Positions 19,188 through 29,865 of a stretch of 64,000 bases of DNA are shown here, in pieces. The translations under genes and the position numbers were made by a program. The stretch comes from Triangularia verruculosa (taxonomy: Eukaryota > Ascomycota > Sordariomycetes > Sordariales > Podosporaceae). The stretch is from assembly GCA_033296885.1 (NCBI GenBank), contig MU863932.1, positions 165,413-229,412 on the forward strand, written 5' to 3'. Position 1 is the stretch's first letter, and each line of letters starts with the position of its first letter. The notes under the pieces are model-generated. The model did not search any database and was not told where the DNA came from. It saw nothing but the letters and a program-made list of their open reading frames with translations.

Positions 19188-20392
19188 TATGAAGAGGTCG
19201 GTGTTGCTGCAGCTTGCCGCATGGGCATAAAGCCGTCTTTCTCGTCTGAAGGACCAAAGGTCTGAAGGCCAGAAAAACAACCAGTATGATTTATTCTGTC
19301 TGATGTCTAATGAATCGAGTGATCGGATGGCACCGAGCAGCTGGTATGAAGTCACTGGCCCATGCTTGTGGTGGACATTGCTGTAAATTAACTCCAATTT
19401 GGCCTCCCTGAGTCCCTCCACAAGCTCCTGGACTTGGCGCAACAGTCGAGACCGCGTCACGCGTCGGGACGTCATAGCAATGCCTGTTCACGTGACAGCC
19501 AGCCAGTCCAGCCAGGCACACCTCTTTCATGTTGTGTCATTTTGTGTCTGAGAAACAAAAGCCTCTGTCATCTTTGTTGTTTCCCATCGACACCTCTAGC
19601 GACATCTTTTGAACTCCTAGACAAGGGCTCCCTGCTGGTGGAGTCCTGGACCAAACTCCCGACCTGTAAGAGCAAGGTTATCGCTGCTTGCAAGTTGACC
19701 TTCTACAACATGTGTGAGCAAGTGCCGGCATGAGTCCATGTGGGCATCGAAGTGGCATTGGCAGAAACACTTCGCCGGGAGGATTGCAATGTTCCTCAAG
19801 ATCGGGACTGGGATACATGGTCACATATCCCAGAGAATCCGATGAGGCTATTTTGCGGCCCGCATTTCCCCCCAAGGATTCTCTTGGTGCAGGTTGACAG
19901 TTGAGATGCCAAGAATATTGAATGCAGGCGCGGGGTAGCTTGCATGGTGGCACCACGTCGTTGTTCCTCCTTCCGATCATCCCCAATCATATCCTTCCAC
20001 CACCCCTCGAGCGAGGCGTTTTTTGTTGCTTGGAGCATGCTTAGACCTTCTATTGCATTTCAGCCGCAATCAAACAGCGGCCTTTTGGTCATCGAAACCT
20101 GATCAGGCCTAACAAAATGAAGGTGCCAAGTTGGCAGAGGAGGAGGGGTTCGGTACCTGATTTGCGATATTGATTTCAGCTGGACTATCCGGGTCAGTTG
20201 ATAGCTTCCAGCTTTTTCACAGCTCTTGTTCTGCCAATGCTCCGGCTCTCCGGGGCAGGACGATCTGCAGCTTCGCGCAGCCTTGCAGCCGACCTGTCTA
20301 TTGATATATAACCGAAGCCACCTGCTGCTCTTAGCACCTCTCTAGACTTCCCTGGAGATCTCTCTTCCAATTTGCCATACGAAGCGAAGACA
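19188..20392. promoter_or_regulatory. Divergent promoter region, HOS3 and surface-protein gene
   Basis: 1.2 kb between divergent genes. A TCACGTGA palindrome lies at 19488-19495, 301 bp before the HOS3 ATG. A TATA-like TGATATATAACC lies near 20300-20311, about 85 bp before the surface-protein ATG. No supported ORF. Confidence 0.5.
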
Positions 20393-21518
20393 ATGTTGTC
20401 CCAAAGACTGCTTCCGGCGATTGTGCTGGGTCAAGGTGTGGTCGTGAATGCGGTGCTTGAGAAATATGTGGAGGTGGTTCACACTATCGATGTTCAAGCC
20501 ATACAGGTCAACAACCTTCCACCACCAAATGTCACGGTCCAGGCGATGGCCTTGCAGGCGGGCGTCACAGCTTGCTCTGTCGCCAATTCTATCGTCACCT
20601 CCTGCGCCAACGCTGGTGCTCTTGAGACATCAGTCCCCATTGGAGAGATGTTGGGCTGTCTATGCTGCCTCTCAGGCACAGCCCTCTATCCGGCATACTC
20701 CTCATGTGCATCATACATTTACAACTCAATTCAAGGTGCTACCGCAAGCTTTTCAGGTATGTGCAACGGCAAGCTGTGACCAGTTTGAGTAAGTCAGAAT
20801 CGCTGACAGACCCTGTTCTAGCCATGTCAGTATTCTGGGACGGCTGTCTTTCCATTAGTCCCATTTGCTCCAACAGTCCAAGCACGGCGAGGACGACGAG
20901 GACGACGGAGGCGGTTGTAACAACCACGCGAGATAGAGTCACCGCTGATCCCTCGTCTACCCCGAGAGCTTGCGCCTCCTTTGCCAATATTGTACGATCC
21001 TGCTCGAGCAAGATCCCGAATTTCACCGCTATTTCCGACAGAGAGTTGGCCGAGTGTATGTGTTATGACCCGTTTGGCTCATACACGACAGTGGCGGAGG
21101 ACTACGCGAGCACCTGCGCTGCCTGGGCGACAACAGCTGAGCCGACTGACCACAGCAGTAAGCAAAAAACATTCAGTTCCGATATGGGTTGTGATGTCGT
21201 GACTGACTTGGAAAAACAGTTTTTGCGGCGTTTACGACATTCTGTGACGATTATCCGCCCGGAGGAAGAGCGAGTGTACGAGGCAGCAGCGGTAGCGGTG
21301 GCGGCGACGATATCGTTTTCACCTCTGCTGGAACCAGAGGATCCGGCAACGGCAACCTCGTTGATATCATCCCAACGTCTACCACTACACCTCCTGGCAG
21401 TGACAGCACAGCACCCCCAGCTCCCACGACATCGTCTGTCGCCATGTCACTGGGCGAGGCGAGGTTCAGCCTGCTGAGCTGGGTGATGCTGAGTTTGTCA
21501 ATTTACATACTCTCCTGA
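20393..21518 (+). CDS. Cys-rich secreted protein with two tandem modules, probably GPI-anchored
   Basis: Three exons, 20393-20756, 20822-21157 and 21220-21518, give 332 residues. Introns of 65 and 62 bp have consensus ends (GTATGT...TTCTAG and GTAAGC...AACAG) and CTGAC branch points. Residues 1-20 look like a signal peptide (MLSQRLLPAIVLGQGVVVNA). Two modules share the spacing C-x9-C-x17-C-x-C-x13/17-C-x24/21-C: C61, C71, C89, C91, C105, C130 and C172, C182, C200, C202, C220, C242. Each module is cut by a phase-1 intron exactly eight codons before its sixth Cys. After a Ser/Thr/Gly-rich stalk the protein ends in a hydrophobic tail (FSLLSWVMLSLSIYILS), typical of a GPI-anchor signal. It is probably a cell wall or surface protein of unknown function. 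Confidence 0.8.
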
Positions 21519-21786
21519 AATCAACATCAAGACATCGAATGACACGATGGGCCGATGGATTAAGAGGTGCCCGAAAACAACATAACCCATTTATACCCCT
21601 GCTATCTGCATTACTCCTTGACACCGTTACTCATTAGATACATCAGCACTAATATACAACTTTCGTACATGTCATAATTCCCTTTCCCTCCCCAAGCTTA
21701 CCTTCTAGACCCAACCTTGCTATATTATGCTGAAAATGGAACCAGACACCAATGTAAATGTTAAACCCAGAACTGACAGAGAAAAA
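21519..21786. terminator. Convergent 3' region
   Basis: 268 bp between convergent stop codons. AT-rich, with no gene. It should hold both polyadenylation sites; no single signal stands out. Confidence 0.35.
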
Positions 21787-22542
21787 TCACCCACACGCAC
21801 CCGTCACAACCATCGCTTTGGGCACCAGCTCTAGCCCGTTATACTCAATCCGTCCATCCACCCACTTCTCCTTTTCCTCCTCTTCCTCTTTCTCTTCCAT
21901 CTTTGCCGCCACCTCTCCATTTTCTTGCTCCGGCACCGGCGACGGAGGCGGCAGCTCATAACAAAAACTCTCCCTCACCCTCTCCATGATGCCGATAATC
22001 TCGGCTTTGTCCCCCCGAGGATCAATCAGCTCAATCTCCCTCACTAGGCTCGACTGCCGGTCATCATCGTACGAGGCAGCGGCGCTGTTGATCACCAGGT
22101 ACCCCTCCTCCAGATTAGGAAAAGCCTTGAGAAGCGAGTACTTGTTGTACACCTCCCACTCTTTCCTGACGTCGGGGCTGACATAGTCCACGGCAACCTT
22201 GGTGACGTGCTCCCTTACCTGTAGCAGAAGCCGAGGGACGGAAGAGGTGAGGTAGCCCAGGAGCGAGCAGGGACGGGGGAAGTAAAGGATGTCGAGGCCG
22301 GGGTTGAAGTAGACGTTGATGTGGGGGATGAGGACCAGAGACCGGAGACACTCGGCGCGGGACTCGTGGCAGACGGAGAGGAGGGTGGGCTGGGGGGTTG
22401 GGGAGGTGCAGGATGGTGGGTAGGTAGCATCTAGGAAGAGGAGGATAACCCGAGGCGGGAGGGAGAGGCGCCAGATTTGGAGGCGAAGCTCGGCGGGGAG
22501 AAAGCGGAAGAGGGGGAAAGCCCCTTCTGGTTCTGCTTCCAT
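21787..22542 (-). CDS. 2EXR-domain-like fungal protein
   Basis: Single exon, 251 residues, from ATG 22542 (MEAEPEGAFPLF). The upstream part of the open frame begins at TTG and is not used. The N-terminus FPLFRFLPAELRLQIWRLSLPPRVI followed by a LLSVCHESRAECLRSLV segment and an INVYFNPGLDILYFP segment is the hallmark of the large fungal 2EXR family, whose members have no known biochemical role. The C-terminus has a Glu/Lys-rich run. No signal peptide or membrane span. Such genes are numerous in mould genomes and often lineage-specific. Confidence 0.75.
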   Translation of the reverse strand: MEAEPEGAFPLFRFLPAELRLQIWRLSLPPRVILLFLDATYPPSCTSPTPQPTLLSVCHESRAECLRSLVLIPHINVYFNPGLDILYFPRPCSLLGYLTSSVPRLLLQVREHVTKVAVDYVSPDVRKEWEVYNKYSLLKAFPNLEEGYLVINSAAASYDDDRQSSLVREIELIDPRGDKAEIIGIMERVRESFCYELPPPSPVPEQENGEVAAKMEEKEEEEEKEKWVDGRIEYNGLELVPKAMVVTGACG

Positions 22543-24326
22543 TTTGAGAAGTTTTGGATTGGTGTAGGCTGAAATATTTGGCGGGAGTAATGTTGAGAAA
22601 TGAACAAGGCTGGATTTCTCAGATATCGACAAATATGACGCAGAAATTGGGAAAGTTCAACCTCGGAAACAAGGTCTATGAATCCGAAGCGACGGGACTT
22701 TACGATCGCTTATGCTAAATTGAAGAGACGGTAGATTGTTGCCGGAGTTGATGGTACAACACTATCGACTTGTTGAAAGGTCGTGAGTGAGGTATATCGC
22801 AAAGAGGAAGCTAGCCGAGAGGCGAGTAGTAAACAAGGGTGTGATGGGTCTAGTTTATAAGAACCACAAATGACAATGAGCCACGAAACTGGAAAAAAAA
22901 AAAAAGGAGGCCAAGAAATAGCTAAGCAATGACCAAATAAATGGATGGGCTATCTTGCCCGTGTTGTATTGTGTTGTCAGGCCGGCCAGGCTGGTCCCGA
23001 GGTCAAAACTGCGCTTCCTTGTGGAGTCTCCTGTCGCGGTCAAAAGCCTGTGGTCATTTGACGGGATTTTTTTGACACACTTGGATAGTCTGAGCACACG
23101 ATGCAGTTGACAATGGACGGACTTGGAAGTTTATAAACCTGATCCCAATGTCGGCCAGGTTGTGCAACCCAGCAACACAATATTCTAGGTAGGCATCAAC
23201 GCCCAATTCCAGCTTCGACTTGATGTCATTATGCGCCGAGGCTGGCGCAGCATAAATCCGTATCTCTGGGCAGCGTGACTCGGATTTGCTAGTGGTGAAG
23301 GGCAGGGAAGCGGGCCATGGATGCGGGAGCACTCGCCTGACGATCCTTAGGCTTGACCAATTTTCCCCCCCTTCTTTTTAGACGGACGAAAAAAGGGGAT
23401 TCGGGATGCAACATTAATATATCCGAACTAGGAATGCAACAAGGAAGGAAAGTCAGATAATGGTTCCGTGACCGGCAATGAGTCCCGGCAGGAAAGAGAA
23501 ATCGTCTGATTTTGGGCCAGAAGGATCTTTGACGTTGGGCATTTGGAGCTTGGCTCCGGGGTTGGGGTTAGCTAAGCCATGCTTGGGATCATGGCCAAGC
23601 ACTAGAACCGCTCAACACGTGACGTTGCCATAAAGTAATCAAAACACTCCAGAGTTAAACATCTGACTGTAGAAATTGACTAGGACTTGATAGTATGTAT
23701 GTGTTAGTGTCCCGTTGTTGGACCTTAGATGCCGATTTAGTCAGCTGTGTTTGCTGCTTGGGGTGATATTGTCCCGGTTTAAGTATCTCACACTCGTAAA
23801 TCAAGGAACGGCTACTAATGACCATCGGCTTTTTGGTATATTGCCCGATTATGGCATAAAACTCCAAATTGAACATGAATGAAGAAACAAGAGTCGTGAC
23901 TGCTTGGTTCCGACCTTTGTATGGGATTTTTGCAGATGACATGAGCCAGTATATAATGTTCGAGGGTTTCGGTGGACTCCTAGTGTATGAAGATCCACGA
24001 TACGACGTACAACTGAAGAGGCCAAGACATACTGTACGAATGAAGGAACTTGTGTATTTGACAAATCTACCTACACAGTATCGAAGTGCAGGGCAGTTTG
24101 GGAGTGCCAGTGAGAATCATGGTGGGGAAGTGGTTCTGGATCGACCGAGGGGAACAGGGGCAGCCTTATAGGCCCACTCTAACCGTGACTCCACCACTTT
24201 TGGAGAATTTCCAGTCTTGGCAATGGGTTCTGAACGAGGGGCATTTTCACGACTGACGGTTGCCAACGGGCGCATTTAGCTTATGGTTGTTGACATTCGG
24301 CAGGAATGTGGGCAACTGCAAGAAGA
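22543..24326. promoter_or_regulatory. Divergent intergenic region before QTRT1
   Basis: 1.8 kb between divergent genes, AT-richer than its surroundings. It includes an A-run near 22892-22905, a CTAGGTAGG copy at 23185-23193 and CACGTG at 23616-23621. The open frame 23869-24171 begins at TTG and has no family features. An ATG at 24283 opens an out-of-frame ORF across the QTRT1 start. Confidence 0.45.
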
Positions 24327-25680
24327 ATGGCTTCTACGATCAGGTCGGCGTCCTCCGCTGCTCTCACATTTGAGTTGGTGGGAAAGTGCTCTGTATGTCT
24401 TGTCCTTCTCCTCCAGATGCTGTTGGGCATGCCTGACAACTAATGCAGCTTTCTGCTAGACAACCCGTGCCCGCGCATCCATCTTGACGCTGCCCCACGG
24501 CCAGGTTAACCTCCCGATTTTTATGCCTGTGGCCACCCAGGCTTCTCTAAAAGGACTTACGCCCGAACAACTCGAGGCAACCGGATGCCGTCTCTGTCTC
24601 AACAACACGTACCATCTCGGCCTCAAGCCTGGCCAAGAAGTCCTCGATGCTGTAGGAGGCGCCCACAAGTTTCAAGGATGGAACCACAACCTTCTTACCG
24701 ATAGCGGCGGGTACGTGGCCAAGTGTTGTCGTGAGAAGGCAAAATAGCTGAGATGTCAAAGGTTCCAGATGGTCTCGTTGCTCAAACTCGCCAAGGTCAC
24801 CGAGGAAGGGGTACGCTTTCTCTCGCCACACGACGGTAGTCCAATGCTTTTGACTCCTGAGCACTCGATGAGTCTCCAGAACTCAATTGGATCCGATATC
24901 ATGATGCAGCTGGACGACGTCCTCATCACGACACACCCTGACAAGGCGCGCATGAGAGAGGCGATGGAGCGCAGCGTTCGTTGGCTCGACAGATGTATCG
25001 CTGCGCACAAGTATCCAGAAAGACAGAACCTGTTCTGCATCATTCAAGGAGGGCTCGATCTAGAGATGCGCCGGGAGTGCTGCCGCGAGATGGTAGCCCG
25101 CGACACTCCCGGTATTGCCATTGGTGGGCTGAGTGGAGGGGAGGCAAAGGACGACTACTGCAAGGTCGTGGCTACCTGCACAGAGCAACTTCCAGAACTT
25201 AAGCCAAGATATGTCATGGGAATTGGGTACCCGGAGGATCTTGTTGTCAGTGTGGCACTGGGAGCGGATATGTTCGACTGCGTGTGGCCTACACGGACGG
25301 CCCGGTTCGGCAATGCCATCACCAAGCATGGCGTGCTCAACATGAAGAGAGAGATGTATGCGGCTGACTTTGGGCCAATCGAGGAGGGTTGTGGGTGCCA
25401 GTGCTGCAGGCCCGCCGATCAGGAAGGGTCTTTGGCAATCACAAGGGCATTTATTCACCATAATGCGGCCAAGGAGACAGTCGCGGCACATCTGCTGACA
25501 CTGCACAACGTTTGGTATCAACTGGATCTGATGAGGCAAGCCAGAGAGGCTATCATTGCCGACCGCTTCCCTGCCTTCATCAAGAAGTTCTTTGATGGGC
25601 TGTACCCTGACAGACAGAGTTATCCATCATGGGCAGTCAACGCATTGCGTGGGGTCGGCGTAGACTTGCTATCAAATTGA
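24327..25680 (+). CDS. QTRT1: Queuine tRNA-ribosyltransferase, catalytic subunit
   Basis: Three exons, 24327-24392, 24460-24710 and 24762-25680, give 411 residues, the usual length for eukaryotic TGT. Introns are 67 bp (GTATGT...GCTAG) and 51 bp (GTACGT...CAAAG). The second joins LLTDSGG to FQMVSLLKL, a family core motif. Other motifs are LPHGQVNLPIFMPVATQ, MQLDDVL, a GGLSGGE loop, the LGADMFDCVWPTRTARFG segment with the catalytic Asp, and the zinc site CGCQCC followed by a His in AFIHH. The enzyme exchanges guanine 34 for queuine in tRNAs with GUN anticodons, working with QTRT2. Starting at 24306, also in frame, would add MWATARR. That gives a basic, Ser/Ala-rich leader that could target mitochondria, so the start is open between these two. 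Confidence 0.9.
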
Positions 25681-26013
25681 TGTAGAATTATAGGGGAAAT
25701 CAACCAGCGAATAAGATACCCAAGGTGTTGATATTTCATCAATGTTTCAACCGTGCAAGCATGCCTGTCCAACTGAATGAACCCAAGGGTAATGTAACGG
25801 TAGACATGAACCAAGTAAAGGGTTAGGGTTACGAAGCTCGGCCTTGGCAAGAACGGGATGGCCAATGGGGCATCATCCAACTTTTGAAAGCTCGGGAATT
25901 TTTGCAGCTCAAACTCGGCGATTGAAGCAACGAAGCCCGATCTCTCGTGGCCCCGACCCCGACCTCGACGATAACCAGGAGAGCGCTTCCGCGCCAATCC
26001 TGCCGCAGTCACC
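25681..26013 (+). promoter_or_regulatory. QTRT1 3' end and MRP51 promoter with telobox
   Basis: 333 bp between two plus-strand genes. At 25820-25831 lies GGGTTAGGGTTA, a telomere-repeat box of the kind found upstream of ribosomal and translation genes in fungi (Tbf1/Rap1-type sites). It is 183 bp before the MRP51 ATG. Confidence 0.55.
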
Positions 26014-27390
26014 ATGGCTTCCAGGAGCGTGTCTCCGGGAGGCGCCCTCCTACGGGCATCGCGGATGTTTTCTATGCCAGCACCACTTCCCCCACCAGCG
26101 CAAGAAGCCGCACAAGCAACATTCAGATCGCACTCCGATACGGCCACCTCGGCCTACCCTACCCACCAGGTTATTACCACTCTCAGTCACGCCCGAAAGG
26201 AGGGAGATTGGGGTCTCAAGCGTCCTCTGCCTCTCCGGTCGACCACCAAGTCCTCGACTCCTATGCTCCGCATCAAGGGGATTGATACCATCGAGCAAAT
26301 CACCGATTACACCTCAGGTGCCGACCACGGCCTCTCCTTACTCAAGTTCCAGGAACTCGGCCTTCCGATTTCCACGCCTTCCTCGAGAATCTCTTCGCTC
26401 AGCAGGAGTGACTCCGGAGCACGTTCTGTTTTTGACGACGATATCGACTGTACCGATATCGCAGCGAAGGACCGCGCGAAGCTTGTCGATCAGCGGTGGA
26501 GATTCTCCGGCCCATGGCTGGCTGGCATGTCACCGGGTGACTTCAAGAAGTATTTGGCCGAAAAGGTCCGTCCTCGTCGCACCGCCTTCCGCAACTTCTT
26601 GAAAGAAAAGATTGCCCGGGGTCTGAATGAGACGGCAAAAGAAAGGGCCCTGGATAGAGCGGAGGAGGAACCCCCCGAGGTTACCGTAGAGTCCATTCTC
26701 GATGAGCAAGTCACGGAATACTTGCGGGAAGTTCGGAACCAGAATGCAATCCTCTATCAGTTAGTTGGAGAGTTCTTGGATCTCGCACCTTTGAAGCCAC
26801 CTTCCGATATAACGAGTGATCAACTCATGGGCAACCAGCGGGTTACGTTGGCTCCTGACACGCGGAATCCATATGCTCAGCATGGCCCACCAAAGACGCA
26901 TCCTTCCGCTGGTCTTTCTTATATTCGCACCGGCGCCTACATGGAAAACCACCCGGTATACGGACCTCAAAAGGAGCACAAGCCCGTTGAAGCAAGAGTG
27001 CTCAGACCAAGGAGCTCTCAGCACCACAGCGCCAAACTTGGCATTGCCGGTTTTGTGTCCGAGTCCCAGGCCGGCGACAACATTCACAACCAGAAATCAG
27101 GCAAGTCGCCTCTTCGACACTTTGACCCGGAGCTTCAGGGCGGTGCCAAGCTTTATGTGCAGCCCGAGTTGGCCTCGGTCGACTCTGACGGCAAGCTGAG
27201 AATCAAGATCAAGGACTCGGTGGATCTGGAGGCTGAGCTAGTTGCCCGCGAGCTGATCGGCGAAGGTGAAGGATTGTTTGGTCAACAACCGAAGCAGGTT
27301 GAGGAGGTCAGCAAGGAGACCCTTCGTAGGCATTACTCGACCAAGACCTCAAGGGGTGCTCAAGACTATGGCATCTCTATGGACAGTTAG
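26014..27390 (+). CDS. MRP51: Mitochondrial small ribosomal subunit protein Mrp51 (mS51)
   Basis: Single exon, 458 residues. ATG 26014 has an excellent context (CACCATGG). The N-terminus MASRSVSPGGALLRASRMFS is basic, Ser-rich and without acids, as for a mitochondrial presequence. The core (LKRPLPLRSTTKSSTPMLRI, DTIEQITDYTSGADHG, RWRFSGPWLAGMSPGDFKKYL, KVRPRRTAFRNFL) matches the fungal Mrp51 family, a fungus-specific part of the mitochondrial 37S subunit. The LSYIRTGAYMENHPVYGPQ block is also typical. It sits between a tRNA-modifying enzyme and a cytosolic ribosomal protein, all on the plus strand. Confidence 0.88.
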   Translation: MASRSVSPGGALLRASRMFSMPAPLPPPAQEAAQATFRSHSDTATSAYPTHQVITTLSHARKEGDWGLKRPLPLRSTTKSSTPMLRIKGIDTIEQITDYTSGADHGLSLLKFQELGLPISTPSSRISSLSRSDSGARSVFDDDIDCTDIAAKDRAKLVDQRWRFSGPWLAGMSPGDFKKYLAEKVRPRRTAFRNFLKEKIARGLNETAKERALDRAEEEPPEVTVESILDEQVTEYLREVRNQNAILYQLVGEFLDLAPLKPPSDITSDQLMGNQRVTLAPDTRNPYAQHGPPKTHPSAGLSYIRTGAYMENHPVYGPQKEHKPVEARVLRPRSSQHHSAKLGIAGFVSESQAGDNIHNQKSGKSPLRHFDPELQGGAKLYVQPELASVDSDGKLRIKIKDSVDLEAELVARELIGEGEGLFGQQPKQVEEVSKETLRRHYSTKTSRGAQDYGISMDS

Positions 27391-27808
27391 ACAAGTGGAG
27401 TCCACCAGCAATAATAGGGGCCATAATGTACAACAGAAATCGTGTAGAAATATACCATGTGATCAATGCCATGATGCCATTTTCTGGTGCATCTTCTTTG
27501 GTTCGCTATCCATCAGGTTTGTGAGGGATTCAGGGGCAGAGTGGTCAGCCACGCTATCCCCACTTTTGCCGGATGAATAGCCACATCAATGAGATGGATG
27601 AATCAGCCACACCCGGAGCTTGGCATGCCCTAAGCGCACGCAACCCCCACAATTGGAGACCCACTCTAAAAAACCACCACAGGTCTGGCAAGCTCAAACT
27701 GCGGCATTCTTCTGCTTCTTCTTTTCTGTGTCCGAAACTCCAAGCGTCGCCCTCGGTAGGTCATTTTTTCCCTTCACCAACAACCAACCACCACACCAAA
27801 CCGTCAAA
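27391..27808 (+). promoter_or_regulatory. MRP51 3' end and RPS17 promoter
   Basis: 418 bp. The second half is C/T- and CA-rich and runs into the leader of RPS17 (ACCAACAACCAACC type), as is common for fungal ribosomal protein genes. CCCTAA occurs at about 27628. No ORF supported. Confidence 0.4.
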
Positions 27809-28376
27809 ATGGGTCGCGTTCGTACCAAGACTGTCAAGAAGTCCGCCAAGGTCATCATTGAGCGGTACTACCCCAAGTTGACCCTCGACTTCGAGACCAA
27901 CAAGCGGTATGTTTTCTTGGTTTGGAATTTGGGCAGAAGACACGGTGCTGACTGAGGGAAAATAGCGTCTGCGATGAGATCGCCATCATTGCCTCCAAGC
28001 GCCTCCGCAACAAGATTGCTGGCTACACCACCCACTTGATGAAGCGCATTCAGCGTGGCCCCGTCCGTGGTATCTCCTTCAAGCTCCAGGAGGAGGAGCG
28101 TGAGCGCAAGGATCAGTACGTTCCCGAGGTCTCCGCTCTCGACTTCACCCAGAACTCCGAGAGCGGCCAGCTCGACGTCGACACCGAGACTAAGGACCTC
28201 CTCAAGCACCTTGGGGTATGTTTCCTTTTTGCTGTTAAACCTTGTGGAAATGTAAAATGCTGACAGAAATGAAACAGTTCGACTCTATCCCCGTCAACGT
28301 CATTCCCGTTACCCAGAACCCCGCTGTTGAGCGTGGCCCCCGCCGCTTCGGTGGTGACCGCCCCCGCCGCGACTAA
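27809..28376 (+). CDS. RPS17: 40S ribosomal protein S17
   Basis: Three exons, 27809-27906, 27966-28215 and 28278-28376, give 148 residues, the normal size for eS17. Introns are 59 and 62 bp, both with GTATGT donors and GCTGAC branch points. The sequence is a textbook eS17: MGRVRTKTVKKSAKVIIERY, then TLDFETNKRVCDEIAIIASKRLRNKIAGY, a THLMKRIQRGPVRGISFKLQ block, and VPEVSAL before the C-terminal tail. It is part of the small cytosolic ribosomal subunit. Codon use is strongly biased to C-ending codons, as for a highly expressed gene. ATG context CAAAATGG. Confidence 0.97.
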
Positions 28377-28944
28377 ATTGTTTCTTCGAAAGAGGGAACG
28401 AATTAGGAATACCGACGAAAAACGACGCTTGACGACTTCGATCACGATACCCCTTTATGACGGTCAACAAGAGTTGGGAAAGGAGTGTGAAGATCTCTTC
28501 ATCAGATGGGCATCATATTACGGCGTTGGGTCAACACCGACGGCACCGGGTCGTGGTCGGTCGGAAAGGGAAAAACAAGACTGGCACGCGATAGCTTTGA
28601 AGAATAAAGCAATCTGTTGCCCCCCATTCAGGTGTCGCCAAGTCCTGCGGGTAATGCTGAGGACGAGGCTTGACTGCCAAACTACGCTTCTCCTTTCATG
28701 GTGATGCGGATGGGATTGCTCGTGAGACGGCTGGGTTTCGCCTTGCTGGGGAACCCAGGCACGTCTTTGTGTGTGCATTTTGTGACCTTGTGGAGGTGCA
28801 TTTTTCCAGATGTTGTAAACAACAAGGTAATGTACTTTTGATGTATATTCTCTACGTAAACTGGGTATCATAAAAGACATCATAAAAGACCGAAACGCCA
28901 TGCAAGCCAGCGCCATTCCTTGTGCTGTTCCCTTCAGAGCGAAA
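28377..28944. terminator. Convergent 3' region RPS17 / RTR1
   Basis: 568 bp between convergent stop codons. No supported gene on either strand. It should contain both 3' ends. Confidence 0.4.
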
Positions 28945-29865
28945 TTAAGACTTCCCATAGTTAAGACTCTCAACACGAATAGAAGGAATAAAATCATCGT
29001 CGTCATCGTCCTCGCTCTCACCTTCAGTATTCTTGGCCTTCTTTCCTTTGCTGCCAATCTTGTATCCCTCGACCATCAGATGGGCGTCACTCTCTCCTCC
29101 CTGCGCATTGCTGAATGTAGGAGCCGTAGGTAGCTGTGTGATTTCCTTCTCCCCAATGCGAACCTCGACCCTATCGACGTTCATTCCGTTCCTCTCGACG
29201 GCTAAACGGCCTGCCTGTTGCTTCTTTTGGTACGCATCGTCTCCCTTTTTATCGCTGTCGTCATTGGCGCCGTCCAGCGACAGTCCCGCTACCGCCTTCT
29301 CCAGCTCGTCCGCTGACCCCTTCTCCTTCTCCTTGTCCTTTCCCTCCCTCAGCCGAATCTTGACCTTCATCTCCCCCTTGTCCCCCACCCACTCGTAAGA
29401 CGGGTGTTCCAATTGAACGTGAATGTACATGCCCTTGAGCGCGCAGTCATCGCTGCACCACTTGTTCAGGTCGGCTGTCTTGGCCACGCCCGAGGGGCGG
29501 ATCTTGACCTTGCCGGGGAAATTCCGGCGGGGTTTGGAGCAGAGCGCGTAACCGCAGTGGTTGAGACAGTTACGCTCATCTATGAGGTCGAGATACTCTG
29601 ACGGAGAGAACTCGGGAAGGTGGGAGAGGAGGAGGGAGACGTCGTCCGGCGAGGGGGGTGTAGACGAGGGGAAAGAAGCGGAGAGAAGCTCGAAGGTCTC
29701 GATGGGGATGGGAGGTTTGAGTTCCTTCTTGGAGAGGGTGAGGAGCTGAGCAGCTTGCGCGCGGGTGAGGCCGGTGAGTTCAAGGGCCGAGGGTACGTCC
29801 GGAGGAGGGTTGGTCTTTTTTAGGATGGATTTAGGAGGGGCGTTGGGGGGTGGACTGGCCGCCAT
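28945..29865 (-). CDS. RTR1: RNA polymerase II CTD phosphatase Rtr1/RPAP2
   Basis: Single exon, 306 residues, ATG at 29865 in CCATGGCG context. The Rtr1 zinc-binding domain is clear: C104-x4-C109 in HCGYALCSKP and C137-x3-C141 in KWCSDDCALKG, preceded by the ERNCLNHCGY motif and an N-terminal helical part. Rtr1 and RPAP2 dephosphorylate Ser5/Tyr1 of the polymerase II CTD and help import of the polymerase. The C-terminus is acidic (run of Asp) and probably disordered. It is divergent with the Bbc1-like gene across a 903 bp region. Confidence 0.9.
   Translation of the reverse strand: MAASPPPNAPPKSILKKTNPPPDVPSALELTGLTRAQAAQLLTLSKKELKPPIPIETFELLSASFPSSTPPSPDDVSLLLSHLPEFSPSEYLDLIDERNCLNHCGYALCSKPRRNFPGKVKIRPSGVAKTADLNKWCSDDCALKGMYIHVQLEHPSYEWVGDKGEMKVKIRLREGKDKEKEKGSADELEKAVAGLSLDGANDDSDKKGDDAYQKKQQAGRLAVERNGMNVDRVEVRIGEKEITQLPTAPTFSNAQGGESDAHLMVEGYKIGSKGKKAKNTEGESEDDDDDDFIPSIRVESLNYGKS

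Noticed and set aside
23869..24171. 100-codon plus-strand frame before QTRT1
   Set aside because: TTG start, no recognisable motif, and no splice pattern linking it to QTRT1.
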